DNA from: Anderseniella sp963698275
Lineage (GTDB): Bacteria > Pseudomonadota > Alphaproteobacteria > Rhizobiales > Aestuariivirgaceae
NCBI GenBank assembly: GCA_963698275.1
Contig: CAVOQE010000003.1
Span: 62,001-126,000 of the forward strand
Length of the DNA: 64,000 nucleotides
Direction of reading: 5' to 3'
Part shown: positions 25,781 to 33,780 of the stretch, one piece after another
Position numbering within the stretch: position 1 is the first letter of the stretch
How the letters are laid out: every line of letters starts with the position of its first letter
Position numbers and translations under genes: made by a program
Notes under the pieces: model-generated
Database searches by the model: none
Told to the model about the DNA's origin: nothing
What the model saw: only the letters and a program-made list of their open reading frames with translations

Positions 25781-26818
25781 TTGACGTCACGCACCGCCCA
25801 GCCAAGGCCCGCATCCCGGCACAAGAAGACCGCCGCGGACACAGCACAGAGCAGTATCACCTTGGGCTTCGACGACAACCGTTTGCTGATGCTGGTGTTC
25901 GGTGAACATGACGAGCATCTGCTCCTGATAGAGGACCGGCTCGGCGTGGATATCACGCCGCGCGGCAACAAGGTCGCCATTCGCGGATCCGAAGCAGGCC
26001 GCGAAATGGCCAGACAGGTTCTGGTGGAGCTTTATGAACGTGCGCTCGAAGGTCTTGATGTTGGCCGGGGCGATGTGGAAGGTGCTATCCGTATGGCCAT
26101 GAGCCCGGTTGCCGTTGCCAAGGGCACATCTGAAGTTGCCGCAATACGTACCCGGCGCAAAACGGTAACCGCCAGATCGCCGGGCCAGAAAACCTATCTT
26201 GAGGCAATCGCTGCCAACGAACTGGTGTTCGGTGTCGGCCCTGCAGGCACCGGCAAGACATATCTGGCGGTTGTATGTGCTGCTGCTGAACTGATGGCCG
26301 GACGGGTTGACCGCATCATCCTGTCGCGTCCCGCTGTCGAGGCAGGCGAGCGTCTCGGCTTCCTGCCCGGCGACATGAAGGAAAAGGTCGATCCCTATCT
26401 GAGGCCGCTTTATGACGCGCTTTATGATGTCATGCCGCCGGAAGCCGTGATCAAGGGTCTGGCCGACAACACGATCGAAATCGCACCGTTGGCCTTCATG
26501 CGCGGCCGCACCCTGTCGTCAGCCTTTATCATTCTGGACGAAGCGCAAAACACCACGCCGCAACAGATGAAAATGTTTCTGACCAGGCTTGGCGAAGGCT
26601 CACGCATGGTTATTACCGGTGATCCGACACAGGTCGATCTGCCTCCCGGCACTACCTCCGGCCTGACCCAGGCGCTGGATTACCTGAAGGGCGTGAAGGG
26701 TATCTCACAGGTGAAGTTCAATAAATCGGATATTGTTCGCCATCAACTGGTGTCACGCATTGTCGATGCCTATGAGCGTGCCGGTTGGGAGCCGGCGACA
26801 AGGCCCCGGACGCCGTGA
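25781..26818 (+). CDS. PhoH family ATPase
   Basis: 345 residues if translation starts at the TTG at 25781, which has AGGAG 10 bases upstream; the frame is open to 25715 inside miaB. P-loop domain with Walker A GPAGTGKTYLA, the conserved SRPAVEAGERLGFLPGDMKEKVDPY and Walker B FIILDEAQNTTPQQMKMFLTR. An N-terminal KH-like segment (DDNRLLMLVFGEHDEHLLLIE) precedes it. Function is uncertain; linkage to ybeY suggests RNA metabolism. The stop overlaps the probable ybeY start (GTGA). Confidence 0.92.
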   Translation: MTSRTAQPRPASRHKKTAADTAQSSITLGFDDNRLLMLVFGEHDEHLLLIEDRLGVDITPRGNKVAIRGSEAGREMARQVLVELYERALEGLDVGRGDVEGAIRMAMSPVAVAKGTSEVAAIRTRRKTVTARSPGQKTYLEAIAANELVFGVGPAGTGKTYLAVVCAAAELMAGRVDRIILSRPAVEAGERLGFLPGDMKEKVDPYLRPLYDALYDVMPPEAVIKGLADNTIEIAPLAFMRGRTLSSAFIILDEAQNTTPQQMKMFLTRLGEGSRMVITGDPTQVDLPPGTTSGLTQALDYLKGVKGISQVKFNKSDIVRHQLVSRIVDAYERAGWEPATRPRTP

Positions 26819-27282
26819 TACTCGAAATCGAAGTCGACGAAACTGCCTGGAAAGAAGTGCCTGATCCCGAAACCCTGTTGCGCAGCGCAGCGCAGGCAAC
26901 CGAGGCTGCTCTTGGCAGGGATTTGTCGGCAACGGTACTGACCATTTCGCTGGCAACCGATGATGAAGTGGCACGGCTCAACAAGCAGTGGCGCAACAAG
27001 ACCGGGCCGACCAACGTATTGTCATTTCCTGCCGCACCGGACATGCCGTTGCCGCCAGGTGAGCCGCGCCCTCTGGGTGATATCATGCTGGCAGCCGGTG
27101 TGGTAAAATGCGAGGCTGCGCAGCAGAACAAATCACTTGAGCATCATTTGGTTCACCTTGCTGTGCATGGCATCTTGCACATAATGGATTATGATCACAT
27201 AAACGAAGCCGAGGCCGACGAGATGGAAAGCCTTGAGGTTGACATACTGAACGTGCTTGGCATTGCCAATCCCTATGCATGA
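26815..27282 (+). CDS. ybeY: Endoribonuclease YbeY (rRNA maturation factor)
   Basis: Zinc-dependent single-strand endoribonuclease for 16S rRNA 3'-end maturation and ribosome quality control. 155 residues from the GTG at 26815, which overlaps the phoH stop; a TTG at 26785 is also in frame. The metal motif H-x3-H-x5-H is seen in HGILHIMDYDH. NKTGPTNVLSFP and LGDIMLAAGVV are family segments. Coupled to phoH and followed by corC after 60 bp. Confidence 0.95.
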   Translation: MILEIEVDETAWKEVPDPETLLRSAAQATEAALGRDLSATVLTISLATDDEVARLNKQWRNKTGPTNVLSFPAAPDMPLPPGEPRPLGDIMLAAGVVKCEAAQQNKSLEHHLVHLAVHGILHIMDYDHINEAEADEMESLEVDILNVLGIANPYA

Positions 27283-27342
27283 AACGTATAGGGATCATTG
27301 TTGAGACAGGACAGAGGACGCCGGTGAAAGCCGGACGGTCAA

Positions 27343-28398
27343 ATGGACGAAGACCAATCTAGCAGGTCCCGTGAAGGGACCAGCCCCACTTCTGAAAATT
27401 CACGAACCGACAATACGGGCCTGTGGTCGCGGATCAAGCGGACCTTGGGCGGCGGCAGGTCGGACGAAACCTTGCGTGAAAGCCTGGAAGGCGTGTTTGA
27501 CCGGCATGCCGAGGAAGAAGGTACTGTGGCTTTCCGGGCCGATGCCAAGTCAATGATGCTCAACCTGATCGAGTTTTCCGATTTGCGACTGGACGATGTG
27601 ATGGTACCGCGCGCCGAGATCATCGCGATCGATGCATCAAGCTCCGTGTCGGAACTGCTCGACTGTTTTCTGGAGGCAGGTCATTCCCGGCTGCCCATCT
27701 ATAACGATACGCTGGACGAGCCGGTTGGCATGATCCATATCAAGGATTTTCTGGAGTGGTTGAATTCCAGTGGCAAGAAGGCCCCGGCGAAGTCAGGCAC
27801 AAAGAAAGCCGTGCCGATTTTGTCACTCTCGGCCAACGATCTCAAATCCCCGGTGAGTGAGCTCGGTATCATGCGTGAGCTGCTCTACGTACCGCCCTCC
27901 ATGCCCGCCGCGGACCTGCTGGTGAAAATGCAGTCGACCCATGTTCACATGGCGGTAGTGGTGGATGAATATGGCGGCACCGACGGTCTGGCGACCATTG
28001 AGGATCTGGTTGAGGAGATTGTCGGCGATATTGCTGATGAGCACGATGAAAAGGATGAACTGATCACCCGTGCATCCGCAACCAGTTGGCTGGCAGAAGC
28101 CCGGCTGGAAATTGAAGATGCAGAGAACATACTGGGCGTCAAGCTGTTGCCGGCAGACGAACAGGAAGAAGCCGATACGCTTGGCGGTTTGATCTTCCAT
28201 ATGCTTGGCCGGGTGCCGGTTCGCGGTGAACTGATCAAGCATGCCTCCGGCATTGAGTTTGAGATCATTGCGGCTGATCCGCGCCGGGTTCGCCGTGTTG
28301 CCATCCACACCAAACCACGTGCCGCACGCCAGCCTGCCGCTGCGGTCAAGCCGGTTGCAAAAGCTTCAGATGAACCGGCGCCACAGGTGCAGAACTGA
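27343..28398 (+). CDS. CorC/HlyC family CBS-domain protein
   Basis: 351 residues. A pair of CBS domains (about 80-215; VMVPRAEIIAIDASSSVSELL, GHSRLPIYNDTLDEPVGMIHI and MAVVVDEYGGTDGLATIEDLVEEIVG) is followed by the CorC_HlyC domain (about 235-325). There is no DUF21 membrane domain, so this is the cytosolic form; involvement in Mg/Co efflux or membrane integrity is family-based inference. The C-terminal tail is rich in A, P and K. It sits 17 bp ahead of lnt, a conserved pair. Confidence 0.92.
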   Translation: MDEDQSSRSREGTSPTSENSRTDNTGLWSRIKRTLGGGRSDETLRESLEGVFDRHAEEEGTVAFRADAKSMMLNLIEFSDLRLDDVMVPRAEIIAIDASSSVSELLDCFLEAGHSRLPIYNDTLDEPVGMIHIKDFLEWLNSSGKKAPAKSGTKKAVPILSLSANDLKSPVSELGIMRELLYVPPSMPAADLLVKMQSTHVHMAVVVDEYGGTDGLATIEDLVEEIVGDIADEHDEKDELITRASATSWLAEARLEIEDAENILGVKLLPADEQEEADTLGGLIFHMLGRVPVRGELIKHASGIEFEIIAADPRRVRRVAIHTKPRAARQPAAAVKPVAKASDEPAPQVQN

Positions 28399-28415
28399 CT
28401 GGCATACTGGAAACC

Positions 28416-30023
28416 ATGATGGCCGGGTCGCTTTGGCGCAGCTGCCTTGTGGCCTTGCTGGCAGGCGGGTTGGCCTGTCTGTCTCTGCCGCCGTTTGACG
28501 TCTGGCCGGTCCTGTTTGTCAGTTACACAATGTTGGTCTGGCTGCTCGATGGTACCGTGCAGGGCAGGCCCGCAAGGTGGCGCCGTTTTGGCGCGGGCTT
28601 CGCTGTCGGATGGTGCTTTGCATTTGGATACTTTGTGCCGTCACTGTGGTGGATATCGGAAGCTTTCTGGCTGGAACCGGAAAAATTTGCAGCCTTGATT
28701 CCGTTCGCGGTTGCCGGGCTGCCGGCTTATCTGTCGCTCTATTGGGGGCTGGCGTTCGGTGTGGCGGCCATCTTGTGGATAGCAGGCTGGCCCCGGATCC
28801 TGCTGCTGGCAGGGCTTGTCGGTGCGGGAGAATGGCTGCGAGGCCATCTGCTGACCGGATTTCCCTGGAATCTGCCCGGTTATGGAGCCGGGTCACTGGA
28901 TGGATTTTCCCAGGCCGCCAGCCTGGTCGGCATATACGGCCTGACTGTTCTGGTCGTGGTGGTGGCTGCGGCGCCGTCTGTGCTTCGCGATACAGGCAGA
29001 TCCGTGCCGAGTTTACCGGGACGCCTGGTGTTTCCGGCACTTGTCGCTGCCGGTGCAGTTGCTCTGCATGTATGGGGCAATACCCGTGTCGCAAGCTACG
29101 ATGCAGCCCTCATCGAAAGCACCGACAATGCAACCCTGGTGCGCATCATTCAGCCCAACATCTCCCAGAAGGACAAGTGGGATCCGGCACATGCCGGCCA
29201 GATCATTGCTACCTACCTGAAACTGAGCGGAATGCCGTTTGCAGATCCTCCGACGGTGCCGCCAATCGTCGTCTGGCCTGAAAGCGCTTTGCCGCGACTG
29301 CTCGGTGAACAAGACGCGCTGCGCGCTGAGATAATGTCCAGCCTGCCGCCAGGCTCACCTCTGCTGACCGGAGGCCTGCACCGGATAACTGACGATACGG
29401 GCACGGCTTCGATCTTCAATTCACTGCTGGCAATCCCTGCCGATGGCCGGATAGCGGCACGCCATGACAAGGTCCGGCTGGTGCCCTTTGGAGAGTTCTT
29501 GCCATTTCAATGGTTGCTGGAGCCGCTTGGATTGCGCCAGATTGTAAACCTGCCGCCGGGATTTTCGGCCGGCAGCAAGGATCGGGTTATCCGGCTTGCC
29601 GGGGTGCCGGCATTTGCCGGTTTCATCTGTTACGAGGCGGTGTTTCCGCGATCCCGCCCTTATGCTTCACGGCCTGAAATGCTCGTCAACGCAACCAACG
29701 ACGCCTGGTTCGGTACATCGGGCGGGCCCCATCAGCATCTGGGTCATGCTCGATTTCGCGCAATCGAACAGGGCGCGCCGATGATACGGGCTGCCAACAC
29801 CGGCATTTCAGCAATGATTGATTCAGCCGGCCGCGTGCAGGCGATGCTGGCGCTGGGCACGGTCGGTCATCTCGACGTTGCCATGCCTGCCGTGATGGCT
29901 GCAACGCTGTACGCGGCCATCGGAGATCTTGGTTTCCTGGCGCTGTTGGTGTTAATAGCGGCCGCCTATTTAATTTGTAGACGGATGAAGAAGTTTTGTG
30001 TACCAGATGTGCATGAGAACTGA
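28416..30023 (+). CDS. lnt: Apolipoprotein N-acyltransferase
   Basis: Inner-membrane enzyme adding the third acyl chain to the N-terminal cysteine of lipoproteins. 535 residues: about six N-terminal membrane helices, then a periplasmic nitrilase domain with the Glu-Lys-Cys triad in VVWPESALPR, HDKVRLVPFGEFLP and GFICYEAVFPR, and a final C-terminal helix. Last gene of the miaB-lnt run. The 153 bp to the next gene contain no clear signal, although the lnt stop lies in AACTGATC, like the repeat's right end. Confidence 0.96.
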   Translation: MMAGSLWRSCLVALLAGGLACLSLPPFDVWPVLFVSYTMLVWLLDGTVQGRPARWRRFGAGFAVGWCFAFGYFVPSLWWISEAFWLEPEKFAALIPFAVAGLPAYLSLYWGLAFGVAAILWIAGWPRILLLAGLVGAGEWLRGHLLTGFPWNLPGYGAGSLDGFSQAASLVGIYGLTVLVVVVAAAPSVLRDTGRSVPSLPGRLVFPALVAAGAVALHVWGNTRVASYDAALIESTDNATLVRIIQPNISQKDKWDPAHAGQIIATYLKLSGMPFADPPTVPPIVVWPESALPRLLGEQDALRAEIMSSLPPGSPLLTGGLHRITDDTGTASIFNSLLAIPADGRIAARHDKVRLVPFGEFLPFQWLLEPLGLRQIVNLPPGFSAGSKDRVIRLAGVPAFAGFICYEAVFPRSRPYASRPEMLVNATNDAWFGTSGGPHQHLGHARFRAIEQGAPMIRAANTGISAMIDSAGRVQAMLALGTVGHLDVAMPAVMAATLYAAIGDLGFLALLVLIAAAYLICRRMKKFCVPDVHEN

Positions 30024-30176
30024 TCGTAGGCGTGAATTGGCAACACATATTTCCGTCTGTGCTCCTTGAAAACAATTTCACAACGGTGTGCCTGCACGGC
30101 AGCCGATCAGCCAATTGAAAATGTTGCGAGCGGACAGGTTTTTGCCGTTTTGTAAACCGTGCGGGGGAGGTGACTG

Positions 30177-30596
30177 ATGACGATAAAAACGCCAAATCCG
30201 ATTGATGTACATGTTGGCAGCAGGCTGCGGATGCGGAGAATGCTGGTTGGGATGAGTCAGGAAAAGCTTGGCGAAAGTCTCGATCTCACTTTTCAGCAGA
30301 TACAGAAATACGAAAAGGGCTCCAATCGTATCAGTGCCAGCAGGCTGTATGACATGTCGCGTATTCTTGACGTGCCGGTACAGTTTTTCTTTGACGATAT
30401 GGTCCGTGCCGACGCTGCCGGCAGGGGCAAGGCTGACAAGCCGTCCGGCTCGTTTGAGATGATCGAATTTCTGTCCAGTCCCGACGGTGCCCAGCTTGTT
30501 CGGACATTTTCCGAAATTGAGAGCCCTGAAGTGCGGCGCAATATTCTCGATCTCGTGAAGTCGGTCTCCAGCATCGGCGCTGCTGAGTCCGAGTAG
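30177..30596 (+). CDS. XRE-family transcriptional regulator, PhrR/PraR-like
   Basis: 139 residues. The N-terminal helix-turn-helix is about residues 10-70 (VGSRLRMRRMLVGMSQEKLG, LTFQQIQKYEKGSNRISASR, LDVPVQFFFDDM). The C-terminal tail resembles the SinR-like regulators called PhrR or PraR in rhizobia, where the gene also precedes metK. In those species it affects acid response, surface attachment or quorum sensing; the role here is inferred from context only. The stop codon TAG begins the truncated repeat at 30595. Confidence 0.88.
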   Translation: MTIKTPNPIDVHVGSRLRMRRMLVGMSQEKLGESLDLTFQQIQKYEKGSNRISASRLYDMSRILDVPVQFFFDDMVRADAAGRGKADKPSGSFEMIEFLSSPDGAQLVRTFSEIESPEVRRNILDLVKSVSSIGAAESE

Positions 30597-30637
30597 ATCA
30601 GGTTTATGGGTCCTGTTGAACCTGTGTCGCTCCGGAT
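30595..30637 (-). repeat. Truncated two-hairpin element, reverse orientation (hairpin 1 only)
   Basis: AGATCAGG is followed directly by TTTATGGGTCCTGTTGAACC and GTGTCGCTCC, matching the reverse complement of hairpin 1 (TTTATGGGTTCACTTGAACC in copy E). Hairpin 2 is reduced to its outermost bases. The XRE gene stop codon is formed at its edge. Confidence 0.65.
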
Positions 30638-30723
30638 CTGAGGTTTTGAGGCCGAAACTATTCCGGTTAATTGCCTGCGTAGATCAAAGTTGGCTTGACG
30701 TGATGCGCACAGCCTGACAAAAG

Positions 30724-30741
30724 GGCGGCCACTCGGCTGCC
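30724..30741 (+). promoter_or_regulatory. Hairpin in the metK leader
   Basis: GGCGGCC-ACTC-GGCTGCC forms a 7-bp stem with one G-U pair, 62 bp before the metK start. No recognised SAM-responsive riboswitch pattern is visible, so this may be only a local stem. Confidence 0.35.
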
Positions 30742-30803
30742 ATTGCATATAAAGAAATCTGCATATGGCGATCATCCTGTCCCACTCGCGGAGTTTGCAA
30801 GCC

Positions 30804-32105
30804 ATGGCACGTCAGAACTATTTCTTCACCAGTGAATCAGTTTCCGAAGGTCACCCGGACAAGGTATGCGACCGCATCTCTGACGAGATTGTTGACCTTG
30901 TCTACAAGGAAGCCCGCAAGACCGGGACCGATCCATGGACCGTTCGCGTTGCCTGCGAAACGCTGACAACGACCAATCGCGTGGTTATTGCCGGTGAGGT
31001 TCGTGTTCCTGATACGCTGTTCAAGAAGGACAAGGCGGGCAATGTGGTTTACGACGCTGCGGGTAAACCGGTTATTGCACCGGGAAGATTTCGTTCCGCG
31101 GCACGCCGCGCCATCCGCGCCATCGGGTACGAGCAGGCAGGTTTTCACTGGAAAACTGCAAAAGTCGAAGTACTGTTGCACGCCCAGTCAACCGATATTG
31201 CTCAGGGCGTGGACAACGCCGCAGACCGCCAGGGTGAAGAAGGCGCAGGTGATCAGGGCATCATGTTCGGCTATGCCTGTCGTGAAACACCGGACTTCAT
31301 GCCGGCGCCGATTTACTACTCCCACAAGATTCTCGAACTGATGGCAGCCGCCCGCCACAAGGGTGAAGGCGATGCCGGCAAGCTCGGGCCTGATGCCAAG
31401 AGCCAGGTCACCATCCGCTATGTCGACGGTAAGCCGTCGGAAGTCACGTCGATTGTCGTCTCGACCCAGCATCTTGATGAGAGCTGGGATTCGGCAAAAG
31501 TACGGACAGTAATTGAACCCTATGTGCGCGAAGCGCTGGGTGAAATGCCGATTGCAGCTGATTGCAAATGGTACATCAATCCCACCGGCAAGTTTGTCAT
31601 CGGTGGCCCGGACGGTGATGCCGGCCTGACCGGCCGCAAGATCATTGTTGATACCTACGGTGGTGCCGCACCGCATGGCGGAGGCGCATTCTCCGGCAAG
31701 GACACAACCAAGGTTGACCGTTCCGCTGCTTATGCGGCGCGCTATATGGCCAAGAATGTTGTAGCTGCAAAACTCGCCGAACGCTGCACGATCCAGCTTT
31801 CCTATGCCATTGGCGTGGCCCAGCCCCTGTCTGTTTATGTCGATACACACGGTACCGGCAAGGTACATGAAAGTGTGCTTGAGCAGGCTCTGCGCGCGTG
31901 TATGGATCTGTCACCCTCGGGCATTCGCCGCCATCTCGACCTGAACAAGCCGATTTATGCGCGTACCGCTGCCTATGGCCACTTTGGCCGCAAGCCGCGT
32001 CGCGACGGGTCGTTTTCCTGGGAAAAAACCGATATGACTGCGGCGCTCAAGGAAGCAGTAAAGGCAGCTTCACAGGAACACCAGGTGCTCGAACGGGCGT
32101 CCTGA
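30804..32105 (+). CDS. metK: S-adenosylmethionine synthetase
   Basis: Makes S-adenosylmethionine from methionine and ATP; supplies the many methyltransferases here (RsmI, TrmB, UbiE) and the radical SAM enzymes. 433 residues from the ATG at 30804 (MARQNYFFTSESVSEGHPDK is the family start); the frame extends to 30765. GEGDQGIMFGYA is seen here as GAGDQGIMFGYACRET, and the P-loop-like GGGAFSGKD is present. It is longer than the 384 residues of E. coli MetK, because of extra internal loops as in other Hyphomicrobiales. Confidence 0.97.
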   Translation: MARQNYFFTSESVSEGHPDKVCDRISDEIVDLVYKEARKTGTDPWTVRVACETLTTTNRVVIAGEVRVPDTLFKKDKAGNVVYDAAGKPVIAPGRFRSAARRAIRAIGYEQAGFHWKTAKVEVLLHAQSTDIAQGVDNAADRQGEEGAGDQGIMFGYACRETPDFMPAPIYYSHKILELMAAARHKGEGDAGKLGPDAKSQVTIRYVDGKPSEVTSIVVSTQHLDESWDSAKVRTVIEPYVREALGEMPIAADCKWYINPTGKFVIGGPDGDAGLTGRKIIVDTYGGAAPHGGGAFSGKDTTKVDRSAAYAARYMAKNVVAAKLAERCTIQLSYAIGVAQPLSVYVDTHGTGKVHESVLEQALRACMDLSPSGIRRHLDLNKPIYARTAAYGHFGRKPRRDGSFSWEKTDMTAALKEAVKAASQEHQVLERAS

Positions 32106-32139
32106 TGACGATCGGTATCTGACACTCCGGAGTGGTTCG

Positions 32140-32160
32140 GGTTGTGAGCGGATCACAACC
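32140..32160 (+). terminator. Hairpin after metK, possible weak terminator
   Basis: GGTTGTGA-GCGGA-TCACAACC is a perfect 8-bp stem 35 bp after the metK stop. The following bases are GC-rich before a broken T stretch, so termination would be weak or Rho-assisted. Confidence 0.4.
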
Positions 32161-32263
32161 GCGCCCCGTTCTTTTGTTTTCGCGTGTCCTGCAAAACCGT
32201 ACGCACATTTGCCGGACATGTTTTATGATCGAGCGCAATATAATCGATCAGGGCATTGTAGTC

Positions 32264-32965
32264 ATGTCGCAACCGCCGGACAGGCCCCGGTTCGCAGAGA
32301 AGTTTTTCGGGCGCCGCGCAGGGCAGACCTTGCGAGACAATCATGTGCGGCTGGTGGAAACCCTGCTGCCGAAACTGCGGGTACCCGATTGTGCCGACAG
32401 CCTGCAGGACCCGCGCGCACTGTTCGGCAACTCCGTGTCCGAGGTCTGGCTGGAAGTAGGCTTCGGCGGCGGTGAGCATCTGGCCTGGCAGGCTGCGGCC
32501 AATCCGCATGCCGGTTTCATTGGCGGCGAACCGTTCATAAACGGCGTTGCCAAACTGCTGAGCCTGCTGGAAGACGGCAGTCTGTCAAACGTCCGCATTA
32601 TCGACAATGACATACGTCCGCGCCTGGATCAGCTTGGTGATCAGACCATATCACGCGCTTTCCTGCTGTTTCCCGATCCGTGGCCAAAACTGCGCCATCA
32701 CAAGCGCCGGTTTGTAAATCAGACGAACCTGAACCGGTTGCATCGCATCATGAAGCCCGGGGCAGAGTTTCGCGTGGCCAGCGATATTGATCATTACATC
32801 CGCTGGAGCCTGCGCGAAGTTGCCGAGCACGGCGGCTTCGCACTGCTGTCGGACAACCCGGCAGACTGGCGCCAGCGCCCGGCGGATTGGCCGCAGACCA
32901 GGTATGAGGCAAAGGCTGTGCGCGAAGGCCGGGCATGTGCATATCTGCGATTTTCTCGTGTATAA
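32264..32965 (+). CDS. trmB: tRNA (guanine(46)-N7)-methyltransferase
   Basis: Methylates N7 of G46 in the variable loop of tRNAs. 233 residues from the ATG at 32264; the frame continues upstream to 32132, but FFGRRAGQTLR normally lies near the N-terminus. The SAM site is LEVGFGGGEH, and the conserved catalytic region is LFPDPWPKLRHHKRRFVN. Follows metK, as in related genomes. The rimP promoter lies directly downstream. Confidence 0.95.
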   Translation: MSQPPDRPRFAEKFFGRRAGQTLRDNHVRLVETLLPKLRVPDCADSLQDPRALFGNSVSEVWLEVGFGGGEHLAWQAAANPHAGFIGGEPFINGVAKLLSLLEDGSLSNVRIIDNDIRPRLDQLGDQTISRAFLLFPDPWPKLRHHKRRFVNQTNLNRLHRIMKPGAEFRVASDIDHYIRWSLREVAEHGGFALLSDNPADWRQRPADWPQTRYEAKAVREGRACAYLRFSRV

Positions 32966-32974
32966 GCGTTTTGC

Positions 32975-33003
32975 TTGAAGTCCGCGCATTCTCCGCGTAT
33001 ATA
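32975..33003 (+). promoter_or_regulatory. Predicted promoter of the rimP-nusA-infB operon
   Basis: TTGAAG at 32975-32980, an exact 17-bp spacer, and TATATA at 32998-33003. Transcription would start near 33010, about 160 bp before rimP and about 55 bp before the terminator hairpin at 33065. Confidence 0.65.
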
Positions 33004-33021
33004 TAGCTCATCAAGTTCATT

Positions 33022-33063
33022 CTCATAGGTTTTCAAAGAGTACTGAAAACCACAGTTCATGAG
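33022..33063 (+). ncRNA. Folded leader upstream of rimP, candidate attenuator
   Basis: CTCAT (33022-33026) pairs with ATGAG (33059-33063), enclosing the 8-bp stem GGTTTTCA / TGAAAACC (33028-33035 with 33044-33051). The structure immediately precedes an intrinsic terminator, all inside the predicted 5' leader of the rimP operon. It may be a transcription attenuator or a short independent RNA. Confidence 0.5.
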
Positions 33064-33064
33064 G

Positions 33065-33091
33065 GTGGGTCCTGCGGGGCCCGCTTTTTTT
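33065..33091 (+). terminator. Intrinsic terminator before rimP
   Basis: GTGGGTCC-TGCG-GGGCCCGC forms an 8-bp stem (two G-U pairs) with a four-base loop, followed by seven T residues. It lies downstream of the 32975 promoter and upstream of rimP, so it either attenuates the operon or ends a small RNA; it could also end trmB transcripts. Confidence 0.8.
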
Positions 33092-33121
33092 GTTGCCTGA
33101 ACAGGGATGATTTTCACTTTG

Positions 33122-33148
33122 GTCAACCGGACGTCTTGCATCCGGTTG
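33122..33148 (+). promoter_or_regulatory. Second hairpin in the rimP leader
   Basis: TCAACCGGA / TCCGGTTGA is a perfect 9-bp stem between the terminator and the rimP ribosome-binding site (GGGAG at 33158). It has no T-run and may affect readthrough or translation. Confidence 0.45.
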
Positions 33149-33169
33149 ATTTGGACAGGGAGATGTCTG

Positions 33170-33775
33170 ATGGCGGCCGACATGGCCAAACGGATGCAGG
33201 TCGAAACCGGCGTGGCCGCCAAGGTGGCCCGCCTGGTCGAACCTGCCATTGAGGAACTGGGTTTCCGGCTGGTGCGCGTGCGCCTGACCGGCAACACGCT
33301 TCAGGTCATGGCAGAGCGTCCCGATGGCACCATGACGGTTGGCGGTTGCCAGGATATTTCACGGACCATATCGCCGTTGCTGGATGTAAATGATCCCATC
33401 TCCGACAGGTACAGTCTCGAAGTGTCATCGCCTGGCGTAGACCGGCCACTGGTGCGCCCTGAAGATTTTGAGCGCTGGGCCGGATTTGAAGCGAAAATAG
33501 AGCTGGTGACACCGCTGGCCGGCCGCAAGCGGTTTCGCGGCAGGCTGGAAGGTTTCGATGACGGCGAAGTACGACTGTTCATACCGCCGCCGGAAAAAGG
33601 CGACGAGGATATTTTGATCGGACTGGAGATTGCCGCAATTGGTGATGCCCGTCTGGTGATGACTGATGAATTGCTGAAAGCTGCCGGTGAGCGGGCCAAG
33701 GCAGATGAGGTCGGCGATGGTGCTGACTGGACTGAAAACAATGAAACTGAATCCAACGACATTAATGCGGAGTGA
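33170..33775 (+). CDS. rimP: Ribosome maturation factor RimP
   Basis: Needed for assembly of the 30S subunit. 201 residues from the ATG at 33170, with GGGAG 7 bases upstream; the frame is open to 33107. The N-terminal alpha/beta domain (RLVEPAIEELGFRLVRVRL, DCGDISR-like GGCQDISRTISPLLD, YSLEVSSPGVDRPL) and the C-terminal SH3-like barrel are present, with a charged tail. First gene of rimP-nusA-ylxR-infB; nusA starts 5 bp after its stop. Confidence 0.95.
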   Translation: MAADMAKRMQVETGVAAKVARLVEPAIEELGFRLVRVRLTGNTLQVMAERPDGTMTVGGCQDISRTISPLLDVNDPISDRYSLEVSSPGVDRPLVRPEDFERWAGFEAKIELVTPLAGRKRFRGRLEGFDDGEVRLFIPPPEKGDEDILIGLEIAAIGDARLVMTDELLKAAGERAKADEVGDGADWTENNETESNDINAE

Positions 33776-33780
33776 ACGAA

